DNA of 64,000 bases from Achromobacter sp. MFA1 R4 (GCF_900156745.1 NZ_LT707065.1:2294001-2358000); one strand, 5' to 3'; shown: positions 53,970-63,164, counted from the first letter of the stretch. Program-made: numbers and translations. The notes: a model not told the origin generated them from the letters alone.

Positions 53970-55157
53970 TTACAGCTTGCCCAGCCGGTCGCCGCGCGAG
54001 AAGCCCGACAGGGGCGCGGTCATGCCGCGCCCGACCGCCAGCACCTTGAACAACTCGCCCATCTCGGCTTCGGACAGCAGCTTCTGCACGGGCGCGACCG
54101 CTTGCGCGTAGGCCTGCGCATCCGACGGGTCCAGGCCGGCCAGCAGCTCCATCAGGCCGGCATTCATGAGAAAGCGCGCCTGGGACGTGTAGCCCAGCAC
54201 CTGCAGCCCGGCCGCGAGCGCGGCATCGGCCATCGCCGTGAAATCCACGTGGGCGGTGATGTCCTGCAGGCCGGGCGCGGTGAAGGGATCGCCGTGCGCG
54301 TGGTGGCGCAGATGGCACATCAACGTGCCGCCGGCGCGTTGCGGATGGTAGTACTCGCTGCGTGGGAACCCATAGTCCACCAGCAGGGCCGCGCCGCGCT
54401 CCAGCCAGCTGCCCATGGCCGAGATCCAGGCTTCGCCCTGCAGATTGATTTCCGACACGTAGCCGGGCAGCGCCGGCATGCGCGCTGCGACGGCGGCTGC
54501 CAGCGCCGCAGGCGCCGGGCGGTCTTCCCAGATGAAGGCGCCGTCGGCATCCAGGGCCACGCCGCGTTCCAGCACGTCGCCCGCGCCGCTCCAGGCAAAG
54601 AGCGACACCGGCATCGCGTCCAGCACTTCGTTGGCCAGCACGCAGCCCGAGAACGCGCGGGGCAGGGCGTCCAGCCATTGCACCCGGTCGCCAAAGGGCG
54701 CCAGCCGTTCGGCCTGGCGGGCGCGCAGGTCCGCCGACACTTCCAGGATCAGATAACGCGTGTCCGCCAGGCCCAGTGCATCCAGCTCGCGTAATACGCC
54801 CTCGGCGAGGGCGCCGGTGCCGGCGCCGAACTCCAGCACGGCGTGCGTGCCGGTCTGGCGCAGCACCTCGGCCGCCTGCCGCGCCAGCGTGCGCGCAAAC
54901 AGGGGCGTGAGCTGCGGCGCGGTCACGAAGTCGCCGGCGGGCGTTTTACCGCCATCGTCCGCGTCGGCCAGCTTGACGTTGCCCGCCGCGTAGTAACCCA
55001 GTCCGGGCGCATACAGGGCTTCGGCCATCCAGTGATCAAACGGCAGCCAGCCGCCATTGGCCGCGATCGCGGCGCGCAGGTGCGCGGCGGCGGCATCGCT
55101 GTGTTGCTGCGCGGCGGGGGAAAGCGAGGGCAGATTGGCGGGGGCAGGGCGTTGCAT
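53970..55157 (-). CDS. SAM-dependent methyltransferase, MidA/NDUFAF7 family
   Basis: A 395-residue methyltransferase of the DUF185/MidA family (PF02636), whose human member NDUFAF7 methylates an arginine of complex I. The ATG at 55157 gives MQRPAPAN; the upstream ATG (55211) lies in the terminator region of rhlE. Family motifs: MAEALYAPGLGYYA, GDFVTAPQLTPLFARTLA, SAM-binding LEFGAGTGALA and ANEVLDAMPVSLF. Possible role in complex I assembly or an unassigned protein methylation; a bacterial target is not proven. Convergent with cca. Confidence 0.87.
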   Translation of the reverse strand: MQRPAPANLPSLSPAAQQHSDAAAAHLRAAIAANGGWLPFDHWMAEALYAPGLGYYAAGNVKLADADDGGKTPAGDFVTAPQLTPLFARTLARQAAEVLRQTGTHAVLEFGAGTGALAEGVLRELDALGLADTRYLILEVSADLRARQAERLAPFGDRVQWLDALPRAFSGCVLANEVLDAMPVSLFAWSGAGDVLERGVALDADGAFIWEDRPAPAALAAAVAARMPALPGYVSEINLQGEAWISAMGSWLERGAALLVDYGFPRSEYYHPQRAGGTLMCHLRHHAHGDPFTAPGLQDITAHVDFTAMADAALAAGLQVLGYTSQARFLMNAGLMELLAGLDPSDAQAYAQAVAPVQKLLSEAEMGELFKVLAVGRGMTAPLSGFSRGDRLGKL

Positions 55158-55190
55158 GGGGAATTCAGGCGTGGGTAATACGGCATTTTC

Positions 55191-55222
55191 CCAAAAAAAA
55201 GCCCGCGGCATTTGCCGCGGGC
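55191..55222 (-). terminator. Rho-independent terminator after the RhlE-type helicase gene
   Basis: On the minus strand a perfect ten-base-pair stem (GCCCGCGGCA / TGCCGCGGGC, two-base loop; 55201-55222) is followed by a run of eight T (A at 55193-55200 on the plus strand). Confidence 0.92.
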
Positions 55223-55243
55223 TCTTGGGATCAGTCGGGCTGC

Positions 55244-57004
55244 TTAGCCGCGGCGATCGTTCGACTTGACGAAGCGCTTGGCGGGACCGCCGGGACGCTT
55301 GTCGAACGAGGGCTTGGCACGGAAGCCGCCTTCGGGACGGTCACCGCCGCGAAAACCGCCTTCGCGTTGCGGACGGTCGCCGAAGCTGGGGCGATCGCCG
55401 AAGCTGGGACGCGAATCGCGGTCGCCGCCGCGGAAGCCGCCTTCACGCGGGCCGCGCTCGCTGAACGGGCGCGCATCGCGCTGCGGGCGGTCGCCGTAGC
55501 TGGGACGGTCGCCAAAGCTGGGACGCGAATCGCGATCGCCGCCGCGGAAGCCGCCTTCACGCTGGGGACGGTCGCCGTAGGGACGATTGCCCTGGTAGCC
55601 GCCTTCGCGCTGGGGACGATCGCCGAAGCTGGGACGGTCACCGAAGGAACGCTGGGGACGGTCGCCGAACGGGCGGTCGCCTTGGTAGCCACCTTCGCGC
55701 GGCTTGAACTCGCCACGCGGACCGCCGAACGAACGGCCTTCGCGGGGCGCGCCGTCGCGGTTGCCCTGGTAGCCGCCGCCATGGCGCGAGCCGCCGAAGC
55801 CGCCGGGACGCTTGCCGAAGGGCTTGCCGCCACGCGGCGCGGCGCCGGTCGACGGACGCGGGGTGCGCTTGGGCTCCAGGCCGGCAATCACTTCAGGGGT
55901 GATCGACTGGCCGATGTAGTGCTCGATGCGGCGGACCTTGTGGCGCTCGGAGTGCGTGGCCAGCGTGAAGGCCAGGCCGTTGCGGCCGGCGCGGCCGGTG
56001 CGGCCGATGCGGTGCACGTAGTCTTCAGCCTGCATCGGCAGGTCGAAGTTCACGGCGTGGCTGATGCCTTGTACGTCGATGCCGCGGGCGGCCACGTCGG
56101 TGGCCACCAGGATGCGCAGTTGGCCGCGTTGCAGTTGCGACAGCGTGCGGGTGCGTTGGCGCTGGTTCATGTCGCCGTGCAGGGCGGCGGCGGCAAAGCC
56201 CTGGTCGGCCAGGCGGTCGGCCAGGTCGTCCGCGCCGCGCTTGGTCGACGTGAAGACGATGGCCTGGTCCAGCGAGGCGTCGCGCAGCACGTGATCCAGC
56301 AGTTGCATCTTGTGGCTGGCGTCGTCCGCGTACAGCAGGCTTTGCGTGATGTTGGTGTGCTTTTCCTTGCTGCCGGCCATCTCGATGCGCTGCGGATCGC
56401 GCATCATGCGCGCCGCCAGCTTGGCGATCGTGCCGTCCAGCGTGGCCGAGAACAGCAGCGTCTGGCGGTCTTCGGGCAGGCGGCCGACGATGGTTTCGAT
56501 GTCTTCGATGAAGCCCATGTCCAGCATGCGGTCGGCTTCGTCCAGCACCAGCGTGTGCACGGTGTTGAGCTTGACGCGGCCCGATTGCAGGTGGTCGATC
56601 AGGCGGCCGGGGGTGGCGACCAGCACGTCCACGCGGCGCGACAGCGCCTTCAGTTGCGCGCCGTAGGGCATGCCGCCCACGACGGTGGCGGTGCGCAGGT
56701 CGGCCAGCTTGCGGCCGTAGGTGGCGGTGGCTTCGGTGACCTGCAGGGCCAGTTCGCGCGTCGGGGTCAGCACCAGCACCTGGACGCCAACGCCCTTGTT
56801 GGCGGGCATCTGGGCAATGCGATGCAGCGCGGGCAGCATGAAGGCGGCGGTCTTGCCGCTGCCGGTCTGCGAGGAAACCATCAGGTCATGGCCGGCCAGC
56901 GCTTGCGGAATGGCGGCAGCCTGAACGGGGGTGGGGGTGGCGAAGCCAGCTTCTTGAACGGCCGACAACAGAGCGGGCGCGAGGCCCAGGGTATCAAAAG
57001 ACAT
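55244..57004 (-). CDS. rhlE: DEAD-box RNA helicase, RhlE type, with long RGG-like tail
   Basis: A 586-residue DEAD-box helicase. Start MSFDTLGLAP, preceded by a shorter alternative six codons upstream. Motifs: Q motif FATPTPVQ, I SSQTGSGKT (residues 44-52), II LDEADRMLD, III LFSATL, VI HRIGRTGRAG. After the core, residues about 385-586 form a low-complexity tail with repeated blocks such as FGDRPQREGGFRGGDRDSRPS, rich in Arg and Gly and likely to bind RNA or drive condensation (short block: GDRPQREGGYQGN). RhlE helicases remodel ribosome assembly intermediates and RNA decay. The leader upstream (57005-57283) contains an imperfect stem GGTTGAT/ATCAACC and probably carries cold-responsive control. 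Confidence 0.9.
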   Translation of the reverse strand: MSFDTLGLAPALLSAVQEAGFATPTPVQAAAIPQALAGHDLMVSSQTGSGKTAAFMLPALHRIAQMPANKGVGVQVLVLTPTRELALQVTEATATYGRKLADLRTATVVGGMPYGAQLKALSRRVDVLVATPGRLIDHLQSGRVKLNTVHTLVLDEADRMLDMGFIEDIETIVGRLPEDRQTLLFSATLDGTIAKLAARMMRDPQRIEMAGSKEKHTNITQSLLYADDASHKMQLLDHVLRDASLDQAIVFTSTKRGADDLADRLADQGFAAAALHGDMNQRQRTRTLSQLQRGQLRILVATDVAARGIDVQGISHAVNFDLPMQAEDYVHRIGRTGRAGRNGLAFTLATHSERHKVRRIEHYIGQSITPEVIAGLEPKRTPRPSTGAAPRGGKPFGKRPGGFGGSRHGGGYQGNRDGAPREGRSFGGPRGEFKPREGGYQGDRPFGDRPQRSFGDRPSFGDRPQREGGYQGNRPYGDRPQREGGFRGGDRDSRPSFGDRPSYGDRPQRDARPFSERGPREGGFRGGDRDSRPSFGDRPSFGDRPQREGGFRGGDRPEGGFRAKPSFDKRPGGPAKRFVKSNDRRG

Positions 57005-57283
57005 TACTTTCCCTTGCCGCAATCAATGCGACGCAGTGCTTGGTCGGGCCAGGGGATTAGGCGGCCGGATCCAGGCGACGGTTGATGGAGCATCGTGCCG
57101 ACCGGATCAACCATGCGCGTGGCGCGTTCTCTTGTACAGATTGGAACGCAGGGCGAAAGGAAAGGGGTCAGGAATCGATGATAGTTCGGCATGGGGCCGG
57201 GGTCTTGGACTTCCCGGCGGACTGCAAAAAATTCCGCTAAATCAAGGCGGTAAATGCCGAACTCGTTTTGTGCAGTGCGGCGA
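57005..57283. promoter_or_regulatory. Leader/promoter region of the RhlE-type helicase gene
   Basis: 279 bases between the ung stop and the helicase start, both on the minus strand. The only structure I see is a possible stem, GGTTGAT (57080-57086) with ATCAACC (57106-57112), 19-base loop, in the likely 5-prime UTR. AT-richer bases near 57230-57300 may hold the promoter. No small gene is convincing. Confidence 0.35.
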
Positions 57284-58048
57284 TCATAACCCGAATTCGC
57301 CTTGCAGGGGAATTATTTTTTTGTCCAATGCCCAATCAATAGGGTTTTTCCCTTGGTTCCGCAGCCATTCATTGGTGGTCCGGAAATGGCCGCACCCCAG
57401 GAAGGGCACGGGCGGCCGCCGGGCCGACAGCGGGGACGGGTGATTGGCCATCAGCACGAGGTGGCCGCTGTCGGGCGGAAGCAACAGCCGCTTGGCCTGC
57501 GCGTGCGCGCCCCACAGCATGAACACCTTGGGCGAGGTATCGAGCGCGACGTGTTTGATCAAGGCGTCCGTCACCGTTTCCCAGCCGCGCCTGGCATGCG
57601 ACGCGGGCAGGCCGTCCTCGACCGTCAGCGCGGTATTGAGCAACAGCACTCCCTGGTCTGCCCAGGCGCTCAGGTCGTTTCCGGCCGGGACGCCGGCTTG
57701 CGGGTAGTCGCGCGCGATCTCGTTGAAGATGTTGCGCAGGCTCGGCGGGCGCTTGCAGTCGTCCGGCACGGAGAAGGCCAATCCCTGCGCCTGGCCGGGG
57801 CCATGGTAGGGGTCTTGTCCCAGGATCACGACACGGACGTCCGAAGGCGCCAGGCCGTGCAGGGCCCGGAAGGGCGTGGCGGGGTACACCACCGCGCCCT
57901 GCGCGAGGCGCGTTTCGACGTGCGCGGCGGCCGCGGCGAGCGCGGCGGCCACGGCGGGGTCGGCGGATAGCGCGGCCTGCCAGGCGGCGGGAAGTTGCGC
58001 TATCTGGGTGGCGAGGGCGTTGGGCGTGAGGCGGTTGTCGATCGGCAT
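57284..58048 (-). CDS. ung: Uracil-DNA glycosylase
   Basis: A 254-residue family 1 uracil-DNA glycosylase, removing uracil from DNA. Catalytic Asp is in GQDPYHG and the catalytic His segment is HPSPLSARR (Leu intercalation loop), both canonical; NIFNEI and LLLNTALTV are the other family signatures. The start MPIDNRLTPN at 58048 matches the usual N terminus better than the ATG 26 codons upstream. It precedes rhlE by about 280 bases on the same strand; TenA lies upstream. Confidence 0.95.
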   Translation of the reverse strand: MPIDNRLTPNALATQIAQLPAAWQAALSADPAVAAALAAAAAHVETRLAQGAVVYPATPFRALHGLAPSDVRVVILGQDPYHGPGQAQGLAFSVPDDCKRPPSLRNIFNEIARDYPQAGVPAGNDLSAWADQGVLLLNTALTVEDGLPASHARRGWETVTDALIKHVALDTSPKVFMLWGAHAQAKRLLLPPDSGHLVLMANHPSPLSARRPPVPFLGCGHFRTTNEWLRNQGKNPIDWALDKKIIPLQGEFGL

Positions 58049-58133
58049 GGACGCGATTTTGGCACAGGCGACCGCACCCATTGCCCGGATATCTCGGCCA
58101 TATCGGCCGATGTCAGCCCACATCAACCCTGCG

Positions 58134-58796
58134 TCAGACCGGCCAGCCGGCCTGGCGGTGCGCCGAATCCCAGAACATCCATTCGAGCTGGGCCGCGTGC
58201 GTGTAGGCCTGGTGCATCGCCTGCACGGTCTGCGGCGCGGCCGCTTCCGCGACGCGGTCCACGGTGGCGATCACGGCGCGCACCAGCGCGTGGAATTCGT
58301 CGCCCGCATAGGTGTCGATCCACGCCGCATAGGGATTGGGCCGCACCGCGCGCGCATGGATGTCGCGGCCGATCTCGGCGTAGATCCAGAAGCAGGGCAG
58401 CAGGGCGGCCAGGGCGACCGGGTAGGGCGCGCTGAAGGCGGTGGCGATCAGGAAGCTGGTGTAGTGGTGGCTGGCGGGCGTGAGCGGCGTGGCCTCGAAG
58501 GTCGCCGCGTCGATGCCGAACTGCTTCATGAACCCCGCGTGCAGGCTGCGTTCGGCCACGACCGCGCCCTTGGCCGCCTCGGCGAACTGCACCACGCCAT
58601 CGGCATCGTCGGCTTTGGCGGCGGCGATGGCCAGGGCGCGTCCAAACGCCACCAGATAGTGCGCGTCCTGGATCATGTAGTGCTTGAACGCGTCCTCGTC
58701 GAGCTGGCCGCTGGCCAGTTCGCGATTGAACGGCATGTCGCGGGTCTTCTCATAGAGCGCGGCGTTGCGGGTCCAGGCGTCGGAGCTGAAAGACAT
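58134..58796 (-). CDS. TenA family aminopyrimidine aminohydrolase (thiaminase II)
   Basis: A 220-residue all-helical TenA protein, salvaging the pyrimidine of damaged thiamin. All active-site residues of Bacillus subtilis TenA align with identical numbers: Asp44 and Tyr47 (MIQDAHYL), Tyr112 (SHHYTS), Cys135 and Tyr139 (LLPCFWIYAE) and Glu205 (LEWMFWD). No thiamin riboswitch (TPP aptamer) is visible in the 140 bases upstream, so control by thiamin is not shown. Neighbours are ung downstream and DUF488 upstream, unrelated housekeeping genes. Confidence 0.93.
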   Translation of the reverse strand: MSFSSDAWTRNAALYEKTRDMPFNRELASGQLDEDAFKHYMIQDAHYLVAFGRALAIAAAKADDADGVVQFAEAAKGAVVAERSLHAGFMKQFGIDAATFEATPLTPASHHYTSFLIATAFSAPYPVALAALLPCFWIYAEIGRDIHARAVRPNPYAAWIDTYAGDEFHALVRAVIATVDRVAEAAAPQTVQAMHQAYTHAAQLEWMFWDSAHRQAGWPV

Positions 58797-58868
58797 GGAA
58801 TTCCTCGTAGGCGTGGCCGTGGGGCGCGCACCGTGCGCGCCGTGGGCGGGGGCATAAGGGTAACAAGG

Positions 58869-58900
58869 GGGGAAACAGGGAGGAAACAGGGAGGAAACAA
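58869..58900. repeat. Short tandem repeat GGAAACAGGGA
   Basis: Two and a half copies of GGAAACAGGGA in the gap between tenA and the DUF488 gene. A perfect GC palindrome (GGCGCGCA, CCG, TGCGCGCC) lies at 58823-58841 just before it. Confidence 0.7.
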
Positions 58901-58935
58901 CGCGCGAGCGAGCTGCGCCGGCCCCCTCAGGGCGT

Positions 58936-59325
58936 TCAGGCGGCGCGCGCGCGGTGGCCGCGAGCGTAGTCGAGCAGGGCGTCGCGCAGCACGATGGCCT
59001 GGTTGTGCTCGGTATTGCGCGCGCCGTACAGCAGGGTCAGGGGACGATCGCCCGCCGCGTCCAGCAGGGCCGCCATGCGCGCCTGCTGTTCGGGCGCGGC
59101 CAGTTCGGCCAGGTACTTGGTGCGAAACGCGTCCCAGCGGTCCTCGGCATGGCTGAACCATTTGCATAGTTCGGCGCTGGGGGCGATGTCGCGGGCCCAC
59201 TCGTCCAGGCCCAGGTCCGCCCGCCGCAGCCCGCGCGGCCACATGCGGTCGACCAGGGCAAGGTAGTGTCCTTGCGGACCGGTGCCTTCATAGACGCGCT
59301 GCACGATGATGCGGGACGATTTCAT
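58936..59325 (-). CDS. DUF488 family protein
   Basis: A 129-residue protein of DUF488 (COG3189 type). Features are the RMWPRGLRRADLGLDEWARDIAPS segment (short: RMWPRGLRR) around residues 28-36 and a C-terminal PLTLLYGARNTEHNQA with the conserved His. Family members are small and have no established function. It has its own start with GGAG near 59331. Not coupled to tenA. Confidence 0.85.
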   Translation of the reverse strand: MKSSRIIVQRVYEGTGPQGHYLALVDRMWPRGLRRADLGLDEWARDIAPSAELCKWFSHAEDRWDAFRTKYLAELAAPEQQARMAALLDAAGDRPLTLLYGARNTEHNQAIVLRDALLDYARGHRARAA

Positions 59326-59382
59326 GCGGACTCCTGCGGCCGAGGTTGCAGCCAGTCTACTGCAAGCCCTCGCGCCAGGCAG

Positions 59383-60618
59383 TCAGCGCGCGTCCGATTC
59401 TTGATCTCGCGCACGGGCGATGCGCAACACCGCGAATCCCACCAGGGCGGACGCCAGCGACCCGGTCAGCACGCCGATCTTGGTGGCGTCGACCGTGGCG
59501 GCGTCGGTGAAGGCCAGGGCGCCGATGAACAGGCTCATGGTGAAGCCGATGCCGCACAGCAGGGCCACGCCGTAGAGCTGGGTATAGGTGGCGTGCCGCG
59601 GCAGGGCGGCGATGCCGGCCTTGATGGCAAGCCAGGCAAAGCCGAACACGCCGAGCTGCTTGCCCAGGAAGAGGCCGAGCGCCACGCCCAGCGGCACGGG
59701 CTCGGCCAGGCTTTCCAGTCCCATGCCCGCAAAGGAGACGCCCGCATTGGCAAAACCGAACACCGGCACGATCAACAGGGCCACGGGCTTGTGCAGCGCA
59801 TGTTCCAGTGTGTGCAGGGGCGAAGGGACGCGGGTTCCGCCCTGGTGCTGCCGCCGCAGGGGAATCGCGAGCGCGAGCGCCACGCCCGCCAGCGTCGCGT
59901 GCACGCCGGACTTCAGCACGAAATACCAGAGCACCGCGCCCAGCAGCAGGTAGGGCGTCAGGCGCAGGACGCCGGCGCGGTTCAAGACGAACAGGCCGGC
60001 CAGCAGCGCGCCCGCCATGCCGAGCGCGAACAGGTTGAGCTGTGACGTATAGAAAAGCGCAATGATGACGATGGCGCCCAGGTCGTCCAGGATGGCCAGC
60101 GCGGTGAGGAATATCTTGAGCGACGTTGGCACGCGGCTGCCGAGCAGCGCCAGGATGCCCAGCGCGAACGCGATGTCCGTCGCGGCGGGGATGGCCCATC
60201 CGCGCAGGGTGCCGGGACTGCCCAGGTTGACCGCCAGGTAGACCAGCGCCGGCACCGCCATGCCGCCAAGGGCGGCCACGCCGGGCAGGACGATGCGGCC
60301 CGCGCCGCGCAACTGCCCGTCCAGCATCTCGCGCTTGATCTCCAGGCCCACCAGCAGGAAAAAGACGGCCATCAGTCCGTCATTGATCCAGTGCAGCACC
60401 GTTTCTTTCAGCACCACCGGCCCGGCCTCAAAGCCGACCTTGGTGCCGAGCAGGTCGAAGTACGCCGGCGCGACGCCGCTGTTGGCGACCACCAGGGCAG
60501 CCAGCGCGGCCGCCATCAGTACGTAGCCGCCGAGCGCTTCGGAGCGCAGGAAGGCCAGGAGGAAGGAGGCGGGCGGCTGCGGACGGGGCGCCCCGGGCGT
60601 GGCGGGAGTGTGCTGCAT
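59383..60618 (-). CDS. nhaA: Na+/H+ antiporter NhaA
   Basis: A 411-residue electrogenic sodium-proton antiporter of the inner membrane. Essential acidic residues are visible: Asp148 in AATDIAFAL (E. coli Asp133) and the pair Asp178/Asp179 in AILDDLGAI (Asp163/164). The loop [13 protein letters not shown] and [12 protein letters not shown] are standard, with twelve membrane helices. The proline-rich N-terminal cytoplasmic tail (about 1-20) is longer than in E. coli. Monocistronic, 145 bases downstream of the HIT gene. Confidence 0.95.
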   Translation of the reverse strand: MQHTPATPGAPRPQPPASFLLAFLRSEALGGYVLMAAALAALVVANSGVAPAYFDLLGTKVGFEAGPVVLKETVLHWINDGLMAVFFLLVGLEIKREMLDGQLRGAGRIVLPGVAALGGMAVPALVYLAVNLGSPGTLRGWAIPAATDIAFALGILALLGSRVPTSLKIFLTALAILDDLGAIVIIALFYTSQLNLFALGMAGALLAGLFVLNRAGVLRLTPYLLLGAVLWYFVLKSGVHATLAGVALALAIPLRRQHQGGTRVPSPLHTLEHALHKPVALLIVPVFGFANAGVSFAGMGLESLAEPVPLGVALGLFLGKQLGVFGFAWLAIKAGIAALPRHATYTQLYGVALLCGIGFTMSLFIGALAFTDAATVDATKIGVLTGSLASALVGFAVLRIARARDQESDAR

Positions 60619-60732
60619 GGACTAGGTGCTTGGCTTGGCTGTCAGAAACCTGAATGGTACCTGAACGGTCGGCATGTTCATGCTTATTGCGGGGAATTTC
60701 GCGCAATCAGGGGGCAATTGACGCGATTTCGG

Positions 60733-60757
60733 GGGCGCGGCGGTCTTTGCCGCGCCC
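60733..60757 (-). terminator. GC hairpin after the HIT gene (weak terminator candidate)
   Basis: Stem GGGCGCGGC / GCCGCGCCC with a seven-base loop just downstream of the HIT stop codon on the minus strand. No T run follows, so its efficiency is doubtful. Confidence 0.4.
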
Positions 60758-60763
60758 GGCGGC

Positions 60764-61228
60764 TCAATGCCAGAGCAGGGCGTTCATGGCTTCGACCAGG
60801 CGGTCGCGATAACGCGGCAACTGCGCCGCGATCTGCGCCTGCCGGGCCTTCCAGGCTGCCGGCTCCGTGCCTGGCGCGATGCGCGGCGCCGCCCAGATCG
60901 GGTCGGGAAAATGCCGGTCGCCGCGCCAGCGCGGGATCACGTGCCAATGCAGGTGCGGCACCATGTTGCCCAGCGAAGCCAGGTTGATCTTGTCGGGCGT
61001 CAGGATCGATTGCTGGGTTTCCTCGACCACGTACACCGCCCGCATCAGCAGGTCGCGCCCGTGCGTGGACAGGCTGGTCATCTCGGGCAGGTGGCCGTTC
61101 CAGATGACCCGGGTGAAGCCCGGGTAGTCAGGGTCATCGACTTCGATGATGCGCAGGTGCGGCCCGCGCCACAGCAACGTGCCGCCGTCTTCCTGGCACA
61201 ACGGGCAGTTGGGATCGCGCGCGCTCAA
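60764..61228 (-). CDS. HIT family nucleotide-binding protein
   Basis: A 154-residue histidine-triad hydrolase/transferase. The triad appears as HLHWHVIPR (residues about 97-105), and NCPLCQEDGG near the N terminus is a zinc-like cysteine pair. The only sensible start is a TTG that overlaps the TGA of the GNAT gene (TTGA), so translation is coupled to that gene. Reaction is unknown; HIT proteins act on nucleoside phosphoramidates and dinucleotides. Confidence 0.85.
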   Translation of the reverse strand: MSARDPNCPLCQEDGGTLLWRGPHLRIIEVDDPDYPGFTRVIWNGHLPEMTSLSTHGRDLLMRAVYVVEETQQSILTPDKINLASLGNMVPHLHWHVIPRWRGDRHFPDPIWAAPRIAPGTEPAAWKARQAQIAAQLPRYRDRLVEAMNALLWH

Positions 61229-61674
61229 GCCAACACCTTGCGGTACTGGATGAAGCCGGACCGGTCGGCGATGTGGTCGTACAGCTGCATGGCGGTGGCG
61301 TTGGTTTCGTGCGTCAGCCAGTACACGCGCGCGCAGTTGGCGGCTGCGGCCTCGGCATAGACATGTTCGATCAGCTTGCGGCCGGCGCCGGTGCCGCGCG
61401 CGTCCTGGTCCACGTAGAGGTCTTGCAGGTAGCAGTAATCGCCGGCGGTCCAGGTCGAGCGATGGTAGATCCAGTGCACCATGCCGATGGCGCGGCCGCT
61501 TTCATAGGCCAGCGCGGCGTGGACGGGCTCGGCGGGGTCCAGGAAGCGCGCCCAGGTGTTGCGGGTCACGGCGTCGTCGATGCTGACGCGGTAGAAGTCC
61601 TGGTAGCCCTTCCATAGCGGCAGCCATGCGTCGAAGTCTGCGGCGACGATGGGACGGATTTCGGCGGTACTCAT
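61225..61674 (-). CDS. GNAT family N-acetyltransferase
   Basis: A 149-residue GNAT acetyltransferase. The acetyl-CoA motif is YCYLQDLYVDQDARGTGAGRKLIEHVY (short: RGTGAGRKLIEH, about residues 94-105) and the preceding beta-strand YHRSTWTAGDYCYLQ. The longer frame open upstream to 61848 would overlap the PPK2 gene end by 150 bases; the ATG at 61674 gives the standard N terminus (RPIVAADFDAWLPLW). Start lies 23 bases after the PPK2 gene stop. Substrate unknown. Confidence 0.87.
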   Translation of the reverse strand: MSTAEIRPIVAADFDAWLPLWKGYQDFYRVSIDDAVTRNTWARFLDPAEPVHAALAYESGRAIGMVHWIYHRSTWTAGDYCYLQDLYVDQDARGTGAGRKLIEHVYAEAAAANCARVYWLTHETNATAMQLYDHIADRSGFIQYRKVLA

Positions 61675-61697
61675 GGCGCGAGGCCTCCTGGCGATGG

Positions 61698-63164
61698 TCA
61701 GAGTTGGTTTTCCATGGCTTCGACGATATGCCGCAGCACTTGCAGGCGAGCGTACCGCTTGTCGTTGGCCGACACCAGATGCCAGGGCGCGTGCGCCACA
61801 TCGGTGCGCATCATCATCTCGTTGGCGGCGGACGCATATTCGCGCCATTTGTCGCGGTTGCGCCAGTCGTCAGGCGTGATCTTGAAATTCTTGAAGGGCG
61901 ACTTCTCGCGCTCGCGGAAGCGTTCGAGCTGCACCTGGGGCGTGATCGCCAACCAGAACTTCAGCACCAGCGCGCCGCTGGCGGCAAGCTGTTCTTCGAA
62001 GTCATTGATCTCGGCGTACGCCCGGCGCCATTTGGCGGGCGGGATCAGCTTCTCGACGCGCTCGACCAGCACGCGGCCATACCAGGAGCGGTCGAAGATG
62101 GCGATGCGGCCATGGCTGGGTAGGCGGCGCCAGAAGCGCCACAGATAGGGCCGGGCCATTTCCTCGGTGGTGGGCGCGGAGATCGGCGTGATGTCGAACT
62201 GCCGGGCGTCCAGCGCATGCGTGACGCGGCGGATCGCGCCGCCCTTGCCGGCGGCGTCCTGGCCTTCGAACACCAGGATCAGCGAGCGATTGCGGAACTT
62301 GTCGGACCGGGCGGCGCAGGCCAGCCGGCCCTGCAGCAGGCCGAGTTCGGACTCGTAGTCGTCCTTGTCTTCCTTGGCGTCGTAGTCCAGTTTGCCCAGT
62401 CGGTCGACGATGCGGGTGGAACTGGAATGCGCCACGAAGGCCGGCGGCAGGCGCGGCACGCCCCGGCGGCGCATGGCAAGCAGTACCGCCTCGGCCGTGC
62501 GCACGGTTCGCAGGTTTTCGTCCGCGCTGGGGATCACCACCCAGGGCGCATGGCCGCAGTCGGTGTGATTGAGCACCACGTGGGCGCCGGCCCGGATGCG
62601 GTCGAATTTCTTGTTGACCTTGAGATCCACCGGACTGACCTGCCAGGCGGTCTCCGGACTGGCCAAGAGGCGCTGCGCGCGCGCCTTCTGGGCCTTGGCC
62701 GACAGATGAAACCACAGCTTGACGATCTGCACGCCCTCCGAGGCCAGCATGGTCTCGAAGCGCATGATGGCGGCCGCGTGCGCCTCGATGGCGTCCGCAT
62801 TGGGCTTTTTGCGCGCGGCTTCGATCAGCAGCGGCGCATACCAGGAGCCGAACACGATGCCGGTGCTGCCCTTGGGCGGCAGGTCGCGCCAGTAGCGCCA
62901 GAGCGGTGGGCGCTCCAGTTCGTCGCCTTCGCGCGGGCCGTAGGCCAGCGTGCGGATGTGGCGCGGGTCCATCCATTCATTGAGCAGATTGACCGTGGCG
63001 CCCTTGCCCGCGCCGTCGATCCCCGCCACCACGACCAGCAGGGTCTTGTCGGCCTGCTTGAGCCGTTCGTATTGCGCGTTGACCAGCGCGACCCGCAGCC
63101 GTTCTTCGAGCGCGTTGAATTCATCTTTTGATAGGGTCGGGTCGGCTTCGGCTTCGGCGAACAT
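61698..63164 (-). CDS. pap: Polyphosphate:AMP phosphotransferase (two-domain PPK2, class II)
   Basis: A 488-residue protein with two fused PPK2 domains, as in Acinetobacter Pap, which phosphorylates AMP to ADP with polyphosphate. Walker A loops are at residues 47-56 (AGIDGAGKGA) and about 300 (GQDAAGKGGA). The Walker B-lid motif is complete in the second domain (FDRSWYGRVLVERVE) but reads VFGSWYAPLLIEAA in the first, which lacks the catalytic Asp-Arg pair; in two-domain enzymes only the C-terminal half is catalytic. Single gene with a short leader; downstream the GNAT and HIT genes follow closely. Confidence 0.93.
   Translation of the reverse strand: MFAEAEADPTLSKDEFNALEERLRVALVNAQYERLKQADKTLLVVVAGIDGAGKGATVNLLNEWMDPRHIRTLAYGPREGDELERPPLWRYWRDLPPKGSTGIVFGSWYAPLLIEAARKKPNADAIEAHAAAIMRFETMLASEGVQIVKLWFHLSAKAQKARAQRLLASPETAWQVSPVDLKVNKKFDRIRAGAHVVLNHTDCGHAPWVVIPSADENLRTVRTAEAVLLAMRRRGVPRLPPAFVAHSSSTRIVDRLGKLDYDAKEDKDDYESELGLLQGRLACAARSDKFRNRSLILVFEGQDAAGKGGAIRRVTHALDARQFDITPISAPTTEEMARPYLWRFWRRLPSHGRIAIFDRSWYGRVLVERVEKLIPPAKWRRAYAEINDFEEQLAASGALVLKFWLAITPQVQLERFREREKSPFKNFKITPDDWRNRDKWREYASAANEMMMRTDVAHAPWHLVSANDKRYARLQVLRHIVEAMENQL

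Noticed and set aside
55367-57085. Long open frame on the plus strand opposite the helicase
   Set aside because: It is the mirror of the helicase gene with Arg/Ala-biased repeats and has no family features; the minus-strand product has every helicase motif.
58797-58935. TPP riboswitch ahead of tenA
   Set aside because: The conserved CUGAGA and downstream thi-box blocks are not present; only a GC palindrome and a short tandem repeat are seen.
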